Below, one piece after another: positions 10,264 to 19,727 of a stretch of 64,000 nt of DNA. Every line of letters starts with the position of its first letter. The stretch's first letter is position 1. The stretch covers positions 309,135-373,134 of the forward strand of contig CAUYUJ010000181.1 in NCBI GenBank assembly GCA_963575745.1, in the 5' to 3' direction. Below the pieces are notes generated by a model. That model was given only the letters and a program-made list of their open reading frames with translations, ran no database searches and was not told the origin of the DNA. This stretch comes from Prorocentrum cordatum. Taxonomy: Eukaryota; Sar; Dinophyceae; Prorocentrales; Prorocentraceae. The position numbers and the translations under genes are program-made.

Positions 10264-10399
10264 TCCCTCTAGGGGGACGAAGAGTGACCAAACACATAAG
10301 AACTCGGAGGCCCGCGCGGACTTCTCGGATCGGCGCTGGACCCCCCTCCCCGGCGCGCGGAGCGCGCCAAGGGCGGCGCGCCGCCGAGGCTCCTCCTGC

Positions 10400-10820
10400 T
10401 GCTCCTGCTCCTCCTGCTCCTCCTGCTCCTCCTCCTCCTTTTCCTCTCCTCCTCCTCCTCCTCCTCCTCCTCCTCCTCCTCCTCCTCCTCCCTTCTGCCT
10501 CCTGCCTCCTCGTCCCCCCCCTGTATCGGCAACAGCCCTTCTCCTGCCGCCGGGCGGACCGCGGCTTGCCTCTCCCGTGCACCCCAAAGGTGCCGCCCCC
10601 CGCCCCCGGCGGCCTGGCCTTCCCCTGCGCAGGCCCTGTCGGTACGCTGGTCTCCGGTGCCGGAGGCCGCCAGCGCACTGCTCATGGCGATGAAGCCTCC
10701 TCTCTCGGCCGCCCTCTTCCTCCTTCTCCTCCCCCTCCTCCTCCTTCTCCTCCCCCCTCATCCTTCTCCTCCTCCTCCTCCTCCTCCTCCTCCTCCTCGT
10801 CCTCCTCCTCGTCCCCTGGT
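10400..10820 (+). repeat. (TCC)n/(CTCCTG)n microsatellites
   Basis: CTCCTGCTCCTGC and TCCTCC runs (about 10390-10500) and TTCTCCTCC runs (about 10720-10805) flank a non-repetitive GC-rich stretch in which I see no gene. Confidence 0.85.
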
Positions 10821-11474
10821 GATCACACGCGTGAGCCCCCGGTTCTGGCACAGCCCGCGGGCTGACCGAACACGTTGGCGTTGCCGTCTGCCCTCGCTGC
10901 TGGTGGAACTGTCCAGCTCTTGCCCGGGCCAGCGGCGTCCTCTGCATCCAGCCTCTCCTGGTGCACGGGAATTGGTGAAGGGCAGGCGCATGACGCCTGA
11001 CGCGCTGTGCGAGTGCTGCAGAGGCTGCGGGCCTCACGCAGGGGTAGCCACTTGCAAGGCCAGGAGTGCAGAGCAGGTGTGCCTCAGGCGACGGGCGAAG
11101 GAGGAACGAAGGGGAGATCGGGACAAGAGAAAGAGGAACATCGAGGGAAAGCGAGAGAGAGAAAGAGAGGCGGAGGGTGAAACGGGAGAAGGATAGGGCG
11201 AAACGTGAGCAGGCGGGTGGGGAGGAGGAAAAGCAGGAGGAAACGGGAGGAGGAGCGAGACATGGACGAGGAGGGCCAGGAGGAGGAAGAAGCAAAACTA
11301 AGATTCCATCGTATCAGATCCCATTGCGTCCGCAGCATGCCGAAAGGACATGCACCCCTGAACGGCTGCTGCCCCTCTGCCGAGGCCTCGAACGCACCCG
11401 CGCGCGCTCCCCTGGGTCCTGCATCTCCACGATCCGGAAAGCCAGGTGTGCCTCTGCGCCAGGGGTGGGTCTCC

Positions 11475-11916
11475 TCTTCCTCCTCCTCCTCCTCCTCCTC
11501 CTCCTCCTCCTCCTCCTCCTTCGCCTCCTCCTCCTCCTCCTGCTCTTGCCCGGACTGCCGTCTCGCAGTCGTCCTCTTCCTTGTGCTTCTCGTCGCCCTG
11601 CTCCTTCTTCTTCTCCTCCTCCTCCTCCTCCTCCTCCTCGTCCTCCTCCTCCTCCTCCTGCACCTCCTCCTGCCGCTCCTGGTCCTCGTCCTGCTCCTTC
11701 TGCGCCTCCTCCTCCTTTTCCTCCTCCTCCTCCTCCTCTTCCTCCTGCATCCTCCTGCGCCTCATCCTCCTCCTCCTGCGCCTCCTCCTGCGCCTCATCC
11801 TCCTCCTCCTCCTCCTCTTCCTCCTCCTCCTCCTCCTCCTCCTCCCCTGCACCTCCTCCTCCTCCTCCTCCCCTCCTCCTCCACCTCCTCCTGCGCCTCC
11901 TCCTCCTCCTCCTCCT

Positions 11917-11947
<31 letters not shown>

Positions 11948-12330
11948 TCCTCTTCCTCCTTCGTCCTCCTCCTCCTCCTCCTCCTCCTCCTCCTCCTCCT
12001 CCTCCTCCCACTCTTGCTCGGACTGCCGTCTCGCCCTCGTTCTCCTCCTCCTTGTCCTCCTCGTCGCCTTGCTCTTGCTCCTCCTCCTCCTCCTCCTCCT
12101 CCTCCTGCGCCTCCTCCTGCCGCCCCCGGTCCTCGTCCTGCTCCTTCTGCGCATCCTGCCTCTCCTCTGCTCGTCTTTTTGTTTGGCCTTCTGCTCCTGC
12201 TCCTCCTCCTGCTCCTTCTGCGCCTCCTGCTCCTCCTCCACCTCCTCCTCCTCCTCCTCGTCCTCCTCGTCTCCTTCCTCCTCCTCCTCCTCCTCCTCCT
12301 TCTCCTGCGCCTCCTCCTGCCCCTCCTTTT
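11475..12330 (+). repeat. Long (TCC)n tract of about 850 bp with recurring insert
   Basis: This is the longest pyrimidine tract in the window: TCC triplets with CTG, GTC and GCG variants. A longer motif recurs inside it: TGCTCTTGCCCGGACTGCCG then TCTCGC (from about 11540) returns as TTGCTCGGACTGCCGTCTCG (about 12013). A CCTCCTGCCGC block recurs too (about 11670 and 12115). The tract therefore carries an internal duplication of about 470 bp. The Ser/Leu/Pro open frames are compositional. Confidence 0.85.
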
Positions 12331-12339
12331 TTGAGATTG

Positions 12340-13184
12340 GTCGGACAAACGCTACACAGCTGTTGTGCCCATGCCGGCGAAAAAACAACAGAGAAACGCC
12401 TGAGGCGCAGTGGCCAACAAATTGGCCATGGTGGTCGGAGGAGAGAACAACCAGTGGCACAGCTGTTGCGTCCATGGCGGAGGAAAAACAGAGAACCGAC
12501 TCAGGCGCAGTGGCCGACAAATTAGCCCCGGTGGGCGGAGTAGAGAAGAACCAGGGCAGCAGGGAAGGATAGCAATAATGGCAAGCCCGTGGAGGCACAT
12601 GGTGCACGCACGCCTACTGGAGGGGGGGGGGTGATGGAGGCGAGAAAGCTTTTTGCAAGCACCATAACTGTGATGATGGGTGGGGGAGGTCGAACCACTG
12701 TGCAGGCGGCACCTGGAGGCACCAGGGGGGCCGTGGTGTTGTGTAGGGCGTCGGGAGTTCGAGACTCCATCGGCTACCGGGGCCCCCGATGCAATACCGC
12801 CCTGGGGGGGCCCGGCCCTGCGACCGTCGCCCCACCGTCCAGTCCCCCTCCTCCTCCTCCTCCTCCTTTTCCTCCTCCTCCTCCTCCTCATCATCGCAAA
12901 CGCTGCGCGACGCGCGTCGTGTCTGCTGACTCCAGGCATGGCCGCCGCCCGCGGCCGCGCCCCGAGAGGGAGGTAGAGGCCACCGCTGACGCCGCCGCCA
13001 CGTTACAAGGAGGAACGACGGAGACGAAAGGGGGACGTACGACGACCCCCCGAAGGGCATTGGGGCCTTGGGGGCCCCCGCCGCTCCCTCCGGGGGGTCT
13101 CTCGCAGGCGCCGCTCAATTCGCGTAGTTGTTGATGCTGCGGCAGCGGGCCCGTGCGCTGTAGCGCCACGGGGGACATGAGGCG
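12340..13184. other. Unassigned DNA left of the retrotransposon
   Basis: A (TCC)n run lies at about 12840-12890. A short direct repeat, CAGTGGCC(A/G)ACAAATTGGCC-like, occurs near 12405-12430 and 12510-12530. No gene or RNA is supported. Confidence 0.4.
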
Positions 13185-13198
13185 GGCACTCCAGGCCC
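13185..13198. repeat. Probable target-site duplication, left copy
   Basis: GGCACTCCAGGCCC occurs here and at 22045-22058, just outside the 3' and 5' ends of the retrotransposon reading frames. A 14-bp exact match between two roughly 100-bp flanks is unlikely by chance. Confidence 0.6.
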
Positions 13199-13235
13199 CA
13201 GAACTGGACAGTGTTGGACATCAATACTTATCAAT

Positions 13236-16200
13236 TCAGGTGGTGTGATCCTGGCTGGTGGTGGGGTCCTCGGTGTAGATGTCCAACGGTACATATAGCT
13301 GTAGCAGCTCATGATCAACATGTTCCAAGGTCGATCCACGGGCGTAGTAACGTTCCTGCCAGGATGTTTGAATGGCTTGCGCCATGTATCTTGATAATTC
13401 CGATGGTAACTCCTTATTCTGGGCCATTTTGTCACTTCCTTTGTTGTTACGTCCAATGCTGGCTTCATGGTACTGGTGTCTGCAGCGGCAGCTGTCATTC
13501 CTCCTGTTGATCAGGGTGCTGAAGCTGCTGCAAGATACCTGGAGAATGGTAGTGGGCTTCCTGGAAGTCTGGCCCATTGAGCATTGGTCAATCGTAATCG
13601 TGCATACATTTGGTAACTTCATGAGCGCTCGCATCTCAGGGATAATCCAGCATGATGGGGCTTGTGGTCGCCAATTCCTCCTCGGATGTACCAGCAGCAT
13701 GGGTATGTAGTGTTTTGCGCATGCCGCTGCCAAGAAGATCGATGCCCGCATTAGCAAGTTGTCCAACGTGACTTGTTGTCGGTAACGCATCTCATTATTT
13801 GGTAAGCCCCATAAATATTGCGATGAACGTACTGGGGGAGGTCCTGCATATCCTTCAACTTGATGATACCTGGCGCCACACCAGGTCTCGCAAGGCGGTT
13901 CTGCTAGAATGCCCAATATATGCCCTTCGGCGACCATCCTCGCGAACTTGAGAATATTTTGCCAGTGTGTGAGGTCTCCAGCCTCAGATAGTGCAACATC
14001 TACTTGTAGTACCACGCAGCTGAAATCATGTTGTTGTTCTATCCAGTCTTGCAGATCCCCTGGCCTTCTTCGGCCTGAGAATAGATGAAGTACATATTTG
14101 CACGTAGGCAAGTGAGTAGGTGCAACTCGTGAGATTGCCTCCTCCGCTTCAATGTCGTCAACGTCTGCTGCGTCTGGGTGGTCGTAGCCTCGGCGTACTT
14201 GCGGGTGGACAGGAACATGTTGAGGTGGCTGCGGTGGTGGAGGTACTTCGTCATCTGGAGCATGTTGGCCGTAGTCTTCTACTTGCTGCAGCCGATGTGT
14301 TTTTCGACGTTGGGGTGCATCCCGTCTGACTGGTTGTATTGCCTTCGATGCTCCATAACCTTGCTGCTTAAGTGCTGCTATCGTTGCTCTGTCCTGCTCT
14401 TGGCGTTTGTGGACTTCAGCATCGGACAGTGGCGCCATTGTGCTCTTGAGCACCTGCAGACATTCTGATACTCGACGAAGATGTACTAGTAGTCGTGGTC
14501 TGGAGTGATGTTCACTCTTGCACGCGTGACAGTAAGATCCAGCTGCATAGCGTTGTGCCGTGTCGATAACGCGGTGGTCTCGGTGGATGTGGCCTGTCAA
14601 GGTGGCGATGTCGGCGTATTCATGCCCACATATGTAGCAGAAAACTGTGTGTCGGTTGTTGATAGCATGATCTGCATCCTTGGGCTCATGTCCTTGAAGC
14701 TTTGCCAGTGCTTGCTTCCATTCCTGTAGATGATGTTCGTCTTGTTGCTGTGCACGGCATCTGTCCCATGCTTGCTTGAGCAGCCTTCTGAACGCCGAGG
14801 GGCCCTTCACTATGTTGTCGACCCATGCCTGCAAGGTCCTGTGTAACATGGGGTCGTCTGGGCCTGTGTTCATGTGTGTTGCAATCCAAGCAAAGTCCTG
14901 CTTGAGCTGCGCTGCCCAGCCAACCTCGACTTTCTCGCGATTCCAAGTAAGGTCCAACATCTCGAGCAGTATTGTGGGACCAGCTTCCAGTAATGCAACT
15001 AGATATCTGAGTCGCCGAAGTCGTATTCCTGCTTGGAGCGGCGGCTTCTTGGCTTCGTACAGCACTTTGCAAGTTCTTGGTCGCTGCCCATCTTCATCAG
15101 GGAGGTGAAGCCGTAACGCTGATCGATATGTTTTTTGATATGCTGCTTCGAGCGCTTTCATCTTCGTGTTGCTGACTTCGGCCCAAGTCTCGGCGTGGTA
15201 CCCCAGGTGCACATTGATGTGGGTGTCGGCTATCTTGACTTTTGTCTCGCTGCTGAGAGGCAATAACTTGTTAATTGATTTCCGTACTGGTCCCGCTGCG
15301 TCTCGGTGCCGATTCAAGTTCCTGGCGACCTGGGTGCCCACTGCGCCGTCCTTGTCGATCACCGTACCCAAGTGCTTGTAGCATACCTCCACATGCACAA
15401 CTAACCCATATCTCCTGGAACTGATGGTGGCTGGGGACTTGCCATATACCTGCTTCTTGGTGGGTCCCGAGCCTGGGCCTCTGATGGATGGTACTAAGGC
15501 TGTCTTGGTGCGCTTATAGTTGACCTCGAAGCCGTAGAGCAGCATGGCTCCATGGACCGTGTCCGCTGTCTTCCGCATTGCCATCAGCATTATATCATTT
15601 CGAGCCTGCACCACGAACAATGCATCGTCAACAAACGATACATCAGTCAATACCCTTTGTGCTGTCCTGTGTCTGGAAAGGCTCGGGTATCTGTTGTCTC
15701 GCTCTGGAACCTCGTAGCAAAGTCCTTGAGCCTTGAGGGATTCCGAGGCGTACTCCAAGGGCTTCGTAAATATAACGTTGAACAGGTAGTCCGCCAGGGA
15801 GTTGCCTGGTCTCGTGCTTCGCCTCGATACTGCCACTTCCTCAGTGTCTGCCATGCCAAAGTGCGTCAGGCGATGCGTTTCCACCAACTGTTGGGCTAGG
15901 TGGGGTCGATCCTCCAGGTGCTGCATCAGAACCGGTGCTTCCAGTGCCAAATGCGTGAGCGGCTTCAAGGCATTGGGGATGCTACACTTCTGCATAATAT
16001 ACGTTATATCTTGCTGTTCTGGGTCGTACACCTTTGTGTCTATGCCCAGCTGCCGTATGACTCTGTGAAACGCTGCTCGCAAGTCGATGAAATACACGAA
16101 CCCTGATTGTTTTTCGTACTTGAGGAGCTGAAGGAAGGTAGTGACCGTGTGTCCTGCCATGGCTGTAGAGCGTTTGGCTCTTCCTCCTGTCTGGGTGTCA

Positions 16201-19200
16201 CGCATCATGATGTTGACCATGCTTGCCAAGCTTCTGCGCAGGTACTTGTGGTAGTGCTTGGACACCTCGCTGTTAAGCAGGATCAGTCTGTAATACTCAT
16301 TCCATGCCGCCTTATCCGCTGACTTGGCCAAGCTGATGCCAATACCATGCTTGAATATAAGTGGTTCCTGAAGTAGTAACCCCGCCTTACACATAACTGG
16401 ATGGTACAGTCGGGCCAGTGGTCCAGAACCCGCCTTGAGAATCCCAGCACTGACGCCGTCAGTGCCTGGTGCCGTACCCCACTTTCCGCTGCTGAAGCTG
16501 TGCTGTAGCCATGGGAGCGGCGGGATCTGGTCCAAATCCAGCACCGTATGCATCGCTGCGGTGTTGACTTCCGTGTTGTAGCGGTCTTTTATCTCTCTGG
16601 TGCTGAACAATGTGGCATCTTCCTGCTTGGCAAAGTGCACCAGACGACTCCGAGCAACTTTCTCATCTTCATCAAGAACCTCTCCAGCATCATCCTCGTT
16701 GTAAGGCGCTGGGCCTCCTGCTGGTGAACGTCTCGAACTTCGTGTCGGGATCCTCCCACCATGGCGTAGGAGTGCTCTGGTTGCTGCTCCTTCCTGTTTG
16801 CTGTCATGGTTGGCGATGCTGCCTTGGAGTTCGTTGGCTATTTTTTCCAAGTGTGCTGCGCGGTCCTGTCGCAATAGCTTCGTTAGTACTGGCTTGGTGT
16901 CTGACAAGAATAATCGGGCTCCTGTTGATAACTCCCCTCCGCTGTCATCGTCATTTAGGTCCAAGATCATGTAAAACTGTCTGGCTTCTTTAAACCAGGC
17001 GTCTTGCTCGGTGGCCTTGGTAAGTTCATCTTTCGCGGAGTACTTCTTCAGGTTGTCCCAAGCTTTGGTATCCGACAAGGTCGTGGCGCTCCTCAGCGCA
17101 CGCGTGACGAACCTGCGATACCTGACCAACTTCATCGTTGTCCGCGTAATGTATGGCTGCCGTGGGGTAAGTGTGTCTGGCTTGAAAATCGCTCCTGCAA
17201 TACTGACCACAGCACCATTTATTTCTTCCATCTGCTTGTTGGCATCCGTTTCCCAACTGTGCAATGGGAGATTACTTAGTTGGTCGCAGAAAATCTGTTG
17301 TCGTTGACGATCTTGTAGCTTGACCCTGTCAATCGCTCTCTGGCTTGTGGAACTTCTCCGCGGCTCCACCAGTAGACTCGTTCTTGCTATGACAGGTACA
17401 TGATCTTGAGCGATGGTGCCCGTGTCGAAGTCCTGCAAGGTTTCAACGCTGGTTGTGCCTTGCAGATACTGCTTGCTCGTGGCGATGTAGTCGATACGTT
17501 TCTCACGACCTCCATCTGTTGTGTACGTAGCTTTCTCCTGATGATCAATGATTGTGTTCAATAAGTGCACTTTGTAAATACTAGCAAATTCTCTGATACG
17601 TTCAGCATTGTCATCATCCTTATCCTCGACCTTGTGGACCAGTCCCCCTACTCCTGGGGAGGGTATGCTCGAAAATGTTGCATTTGCATCTGCGAAAACA
17701 ATAGTTGGCGGCCACTTCTGGCTGAGTTGCCAGAGCTGCTTCCACCATTTGACTCGTACTGCATGCTTGGACCCTTTTTCGTGATGTGGAACATGCCATA
17801 CATGGATCGTCTCGTGTACTATGGGTGTTCTTATACATGCGATTAGTAGCCTTTCCGACCGATGGACAATCCGTATGTGTTTCTTCTCGAAGAAGTGCTC
17901 CTTCTGCTGGCTGGTGGCATACGGCACGTCATAGCTGATCAATAATGATACCCCAAGCTTCTCCTGCTTGGAGCTGGTCTGCCGAGAGTTGAACTGCATA
18001 TATCCATCTCCACTAGTATATTCCTCCGTGAAAGTGGTCTCTTGGATTCCAGCAATCTGCACCCCTTCATCTCGCAATTGGAGTCGCATCAACTGACCTC
18101 GTTGGTGCTTGATGTGTTTCGTAACGGCGCATCGACTCTCCCTGTTCGCAAAGGTCATCTGTTCCTTGTCGTCTACGATGGTCCTCTGTGCGTTGTACGT
18201 AGCAAGGTTCAAGTTCAGGGTCGTCTTGGCTTTGAGGGTAACCTTTGCTGGTTGCTCAGTAGCAGTAGGAGCGGGCTTGACAGGTAAGGGGTTCTTTCGG
18301 ATAACCACTTCCTTCTCCGCCTGCATGAGTTGGTATGAAAAACTCAGTCCATCTCCGTTTGCTGGGGGATATGCTCGACCATCCTGAAAGTTTGTGTCTC
18401 GTAGAAAACTCCAGTGCATATGTTTCGTGACCTTGAGTTCATCAACGATGGCCATAGGGAGCGGGCAGTCCACTTCGAGGTCGATGACCACATCAGCAGT
18501 TGTCAAGTACTTCTTTGTGTGGTACCTGGCAATAGAATCGCAAAGTTCGTTCCAAGGTTGTCCAACATGACCTTTCACGTGTTCAACCATAGTATGCCTC
18601 GTTCTTCGCACTGTATCGTATGTGCTTATTGCTAGAATAGAAATGGGATCGTCCCTGGACGTGGCTCTTGTGATAATGTCAATGGCTCCTTGCGAATCTG
18701 TTAGAATGGTAGTGTCTGTGGTGTCCTCAAGTTGGTACGCCAGCAACAGCGCCCAAATAATAGCTACCAGTTCTGCCTGCGTGGAGTCCAGGAGAGTGTA
18801 GTCGATGTCCAGGGAGGTACTGTCTTTGATAATGTGTCCAATCTGTCCATGGAAATGGAAATTATCTTCACTCTGTGAAACAAGCGCCAAAGCCCAGCTG
18901 GATGCTTCCTTGATCTTCGGTACCGAGGCGTCCGTATAAATGAAATAGTGTGTGGGGTCCACCTCGGTAAACTTGGTCAAGGTGACGGCTGCTTGGGCGA
19001 ACTCGTGGACGTCTGCACCCTCTGGGATTTCCTGCAGGATGATCCACTTGTCCTTGCCCTCCAAGCGCTTGGTGATTGGTTCTGGGATCTGCGCCTCGCA
19101 CTTTAGGGTCAGTGCCAGTGTCGTGTCCTCTTTGTGAAACTGCGATTGCGTACTCTCCACTACCTGCTTAACAAACCTCGCTCGAGCATCTGTGATGAGC

Positions 19201-19409
19201 TTGGTCTGCTTGGTGTCGAGGGCCTGCGTGGTTTGCCCGACGCTGGCTGGGGTAGACAGTGTGCGCTGCTCTGCATACTCGAGGGATTGGTACTTCTCGA
19301 GCTTCTGCCGCCTCTCCTCCTGGTCGAGCCACGATGGGGGGTTCCAGGACGGCGCAGGGACGAGCTGCGACTTGCCGAGAACAAGGGACCTAAATCTACC
19401 TGCGCACAT
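13236..19409 (-). CDS. Retrotransposon ORF2: RNase H, AP endonuclease, reverse transcriptase, zinc fingers, C5-MTase-like domain
   Basis: The 2057-aa polyprotein begins at an ATG (19409); protein-like sequence starts within about ten residues. RNase H (about 150-300): D160 in IYTDAS, E213, D238 in LTDSQ, H277/H281, D291. Apurinic-type endonuclease (about 400-680): N406, E457 in GIQETTF, D574 and N576 in FADANATF, D640 in KRIDYIATS, D669-H670. Reverse transcriptase (about 940-1360): PGTDGVSAGIL (981-991), motif A FIDLRAAFHRV (D1109), motif B RPGNSLADYLFN (1200-1211), motif C FVDD (1259-1262), motif D GFEVNYKRTK, then YKHLGTVID. Two fingers follow: C1591, C1594, H1607, H1612 and C1627, C1630, H1643, C1650. 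The C-terminal domain (about 1771-1960) has HLFSG, VDVA, GDL, EPPCETW and a QCSMG...RKP motif, like C5 cytosine methyltransferases. Having RNase H ahead of the endonuclease is unusual; in I-type LINEs it follows the reverse transcriptase. The stop is TGA. Confidence 0.9.
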   Translation of the reverse strand: MCAGRFRSLVLGKSQLVPAPSWNPPSWLDQEERRQKLEKYQSLEYAEQRTLSTPASVGQTTQALDTKQTKLITDARARFVKQVVESTQSQFHKEDTTLALTLKCEAQIPEPITKRLEGKDKWIILQEIPEGADVHEFAQAAVTLTKFTEVDPTHYFIYTDASVPKIKEASSWALALVSQSEDNFHFHGQIGHIIKDSTSLDIDYTLLDSTQAELVAIIWALLLAYQLEDTTDTTILTDSQGAIDIITRATSRDDPISILAISTYDTVRRTRHTMVEHVKGHVGQPWNELCDSIARYHTKKYLTTADVVIDLEVDCPLPMAIVDELKVTKHMHWSFLRDTNFQDGRAYPPANGDGLSFSYQLMQAEKEVVIRKNPLPVKPAPTATEQPAKVTLKAKTTLNLNLATYNAQRTIVDDKEQMTFANRESRCAVTKHIKHQRGQLMRLQLRDEGVQIAGIQETTFTEEYTSGDGYMQFNSRQTSSKQEKLGVSLLISYDVPYATSQQKEHFFEKKHIRIVHRSERLLIACIRTPIVHETIHVWHVPHHEKGSKHAVRVKWWKQLWQLSQKWPPTIVFADANATFSSIPSPGVGGLVHKVEDKDDDNAERIREFASIYKVHLLNTIIDHQEKATYTTDGGREKRIDYIATSKQYLQGTTSVETLQDFDTGTIAQDHVPVIARTSLLVEPRRSSTSQRAIDRVKLQDRQRQQIFCDQLSNLPLHSWETDANKQMEEINGAVVSIAGAIFKPDTLTPRQPYITRTTMKLVRYRRFVTRALRSATTLSDTKAWDNLKKYSAKDELTKATEQDAWFKEARQFYMILDLNDDDSGGELSTGARLFLSDTKPVLTKLLRQDRAAHLEKIANELQGSIANHDSKQEGAATRALLRHGGRIPTRSSRRSPAGGPAPYNEDDAGEVLDEDEKVARSRLVHFAKQEDATLFSTREIKDRYNTEVNTAAMHTVLDLDQIPPLPWLQHSFSSGKWGTAPGTDGVSAGILKAGSGPLARLYHPVMCKAGLLLQEPLIFKHGIGISLAKSADKAAWNEYYRLILLNSEVSKHYHKYLRRSLASMVNIMMRDTQTGGRAKRSTAMAGHTVTTFLQLLKYEKQSGFVYFIDLRAAFHRVIRQLGIDTKVYDPEQQDITYIMQKCSIPNALKPLTHLALEAPVLMQHLEDRPHLAQQLVETHRLTHFGMADTEEVAVSRRSTRPGNSLADYLFNVIFTKPLEYASESLKAQGLCYEVPERDNRYPSLSRHRTAQRVLTDVSFVDDALFVVQARNDIMLMAMRKTADTVHGAMLLYGFEVNYKRTKTALVPSIRGPGSGPTKKQVYGKSPATISSRRYGLVVHVEVCYKHLGTVIDKDGAVGTQVARNLNRHRDAAGPVRKSINKLLPLSSETKVKIADTHINVHLGYHAETWAEVSNTKMKALEAAYQKTYRSALRLHLPDEDGQRPRTCKVLYEAKKPPLQAGIRLRRLRYLVALLEAGPTILLEMLDLTWNREKVEVGWAAQLKQDFAWIATHMNTGPDDPMLHRTLQAWVDNIVKGPSAFRRLLKQAWDRCRAQQQDEHHLQEWKQALAKLQGHEPKDADHAINNRHTVFCYICGHEYADIATLTGHIHRDHRVIDTAQRYAAGSYCHACKSEHHSRPRLLVHLRRVSECLQVLKSTMAPLSDAEVHKRQEQDRATIAALKQQGYGASKAIQPVRRDAPQRRKTHRLQQVEDYGQHAPDDEVPPPPQPPQHVPVHPQVRRGYDHPDAADVDDIEAEEAISRVAPTHLPTCKYVLHLFSGRRRPGDLQDWIEQQHDFSCVVLQVDVALSEAGDLTHWQNILKFARMVAEGHILGILAEPPCETWCGARYHQVEGYAGPPPVRSSQYLWGLPNNEMRYRQQVTLDNLLMRASIFLAAACAKHYIPMLLVHPRRNWRPQAPSCWIIPEMRALMKLPNVCTITIDQCSMGQTSRKPTTILQVSCSSFSTLINRRNDSCRCRHQYHEASIGRNNKGSDKMAQNKELPSELSRYMAQAIQTSWQERYYARGSTLEHVDHELLQLYVPLDIYTEDPTTSQDHTT

Positions 19410-19727
19410 CTGGCACCCTCAACTGGAAACCCAAACTCAGGAGGGTGTGGCGCGGCTAGTACATCAGCTCCACGTCCAGTAGCGTCCGAAGAGCTCGTGG
19501 TGGGAGCCGATGCCGACGGTGAAGACGTCGTAGAGGCTAGGGGGGTCTGTCGTACAGCAGATTTGAGGCCTGCTGGGTGCCTGTCTTGACGGCCACGTCC
19601 CTGGCATTGTACTGGAGACTTCTCGGCATGCCGTAGAGCTGCGGGTGATGCTTCACGCAGGTACGAGATACTGCTTCCAGTTTTTGAATTATAATACATG
19701 CATTCAGTAGGTCCAAAATGGACCTGC
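19410..19727 (-). other. ORF1-ORF2 junction, protein-like in a different frame
   Basis: ORF1 and ORF2 lie in the same minus-strand frame, but that frame has several stops between them (TAA 19730-19728, then TGA, TAA and others). The +1 frame is open from 19912 to 19160 and, just after the ORF1 stop, encodes KQVHFGPTECMYYNSKTG, which looks like genuine protein rather than shadow. Reading ORF1 into ORF2 would need a +1 shift near 19735 and a compensating shift near 19410-19380. This may be a small indel pair in this copy, or two separate ORFs with a remnant linker. Confidence 0.5.

Noticed and set aside
11205-12572. Long Leu/Ser/Pro frames of 270-455 aa
   Set aside because: Pure translation of (TCC)n and its complement; composition only, open in several frames at once.
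13372-19137. Plus-strand frames inside the retrotransposon
   Set aside because: Shadows of ORF2; they show no motifs, while the minus frame has complete catalytic sets.
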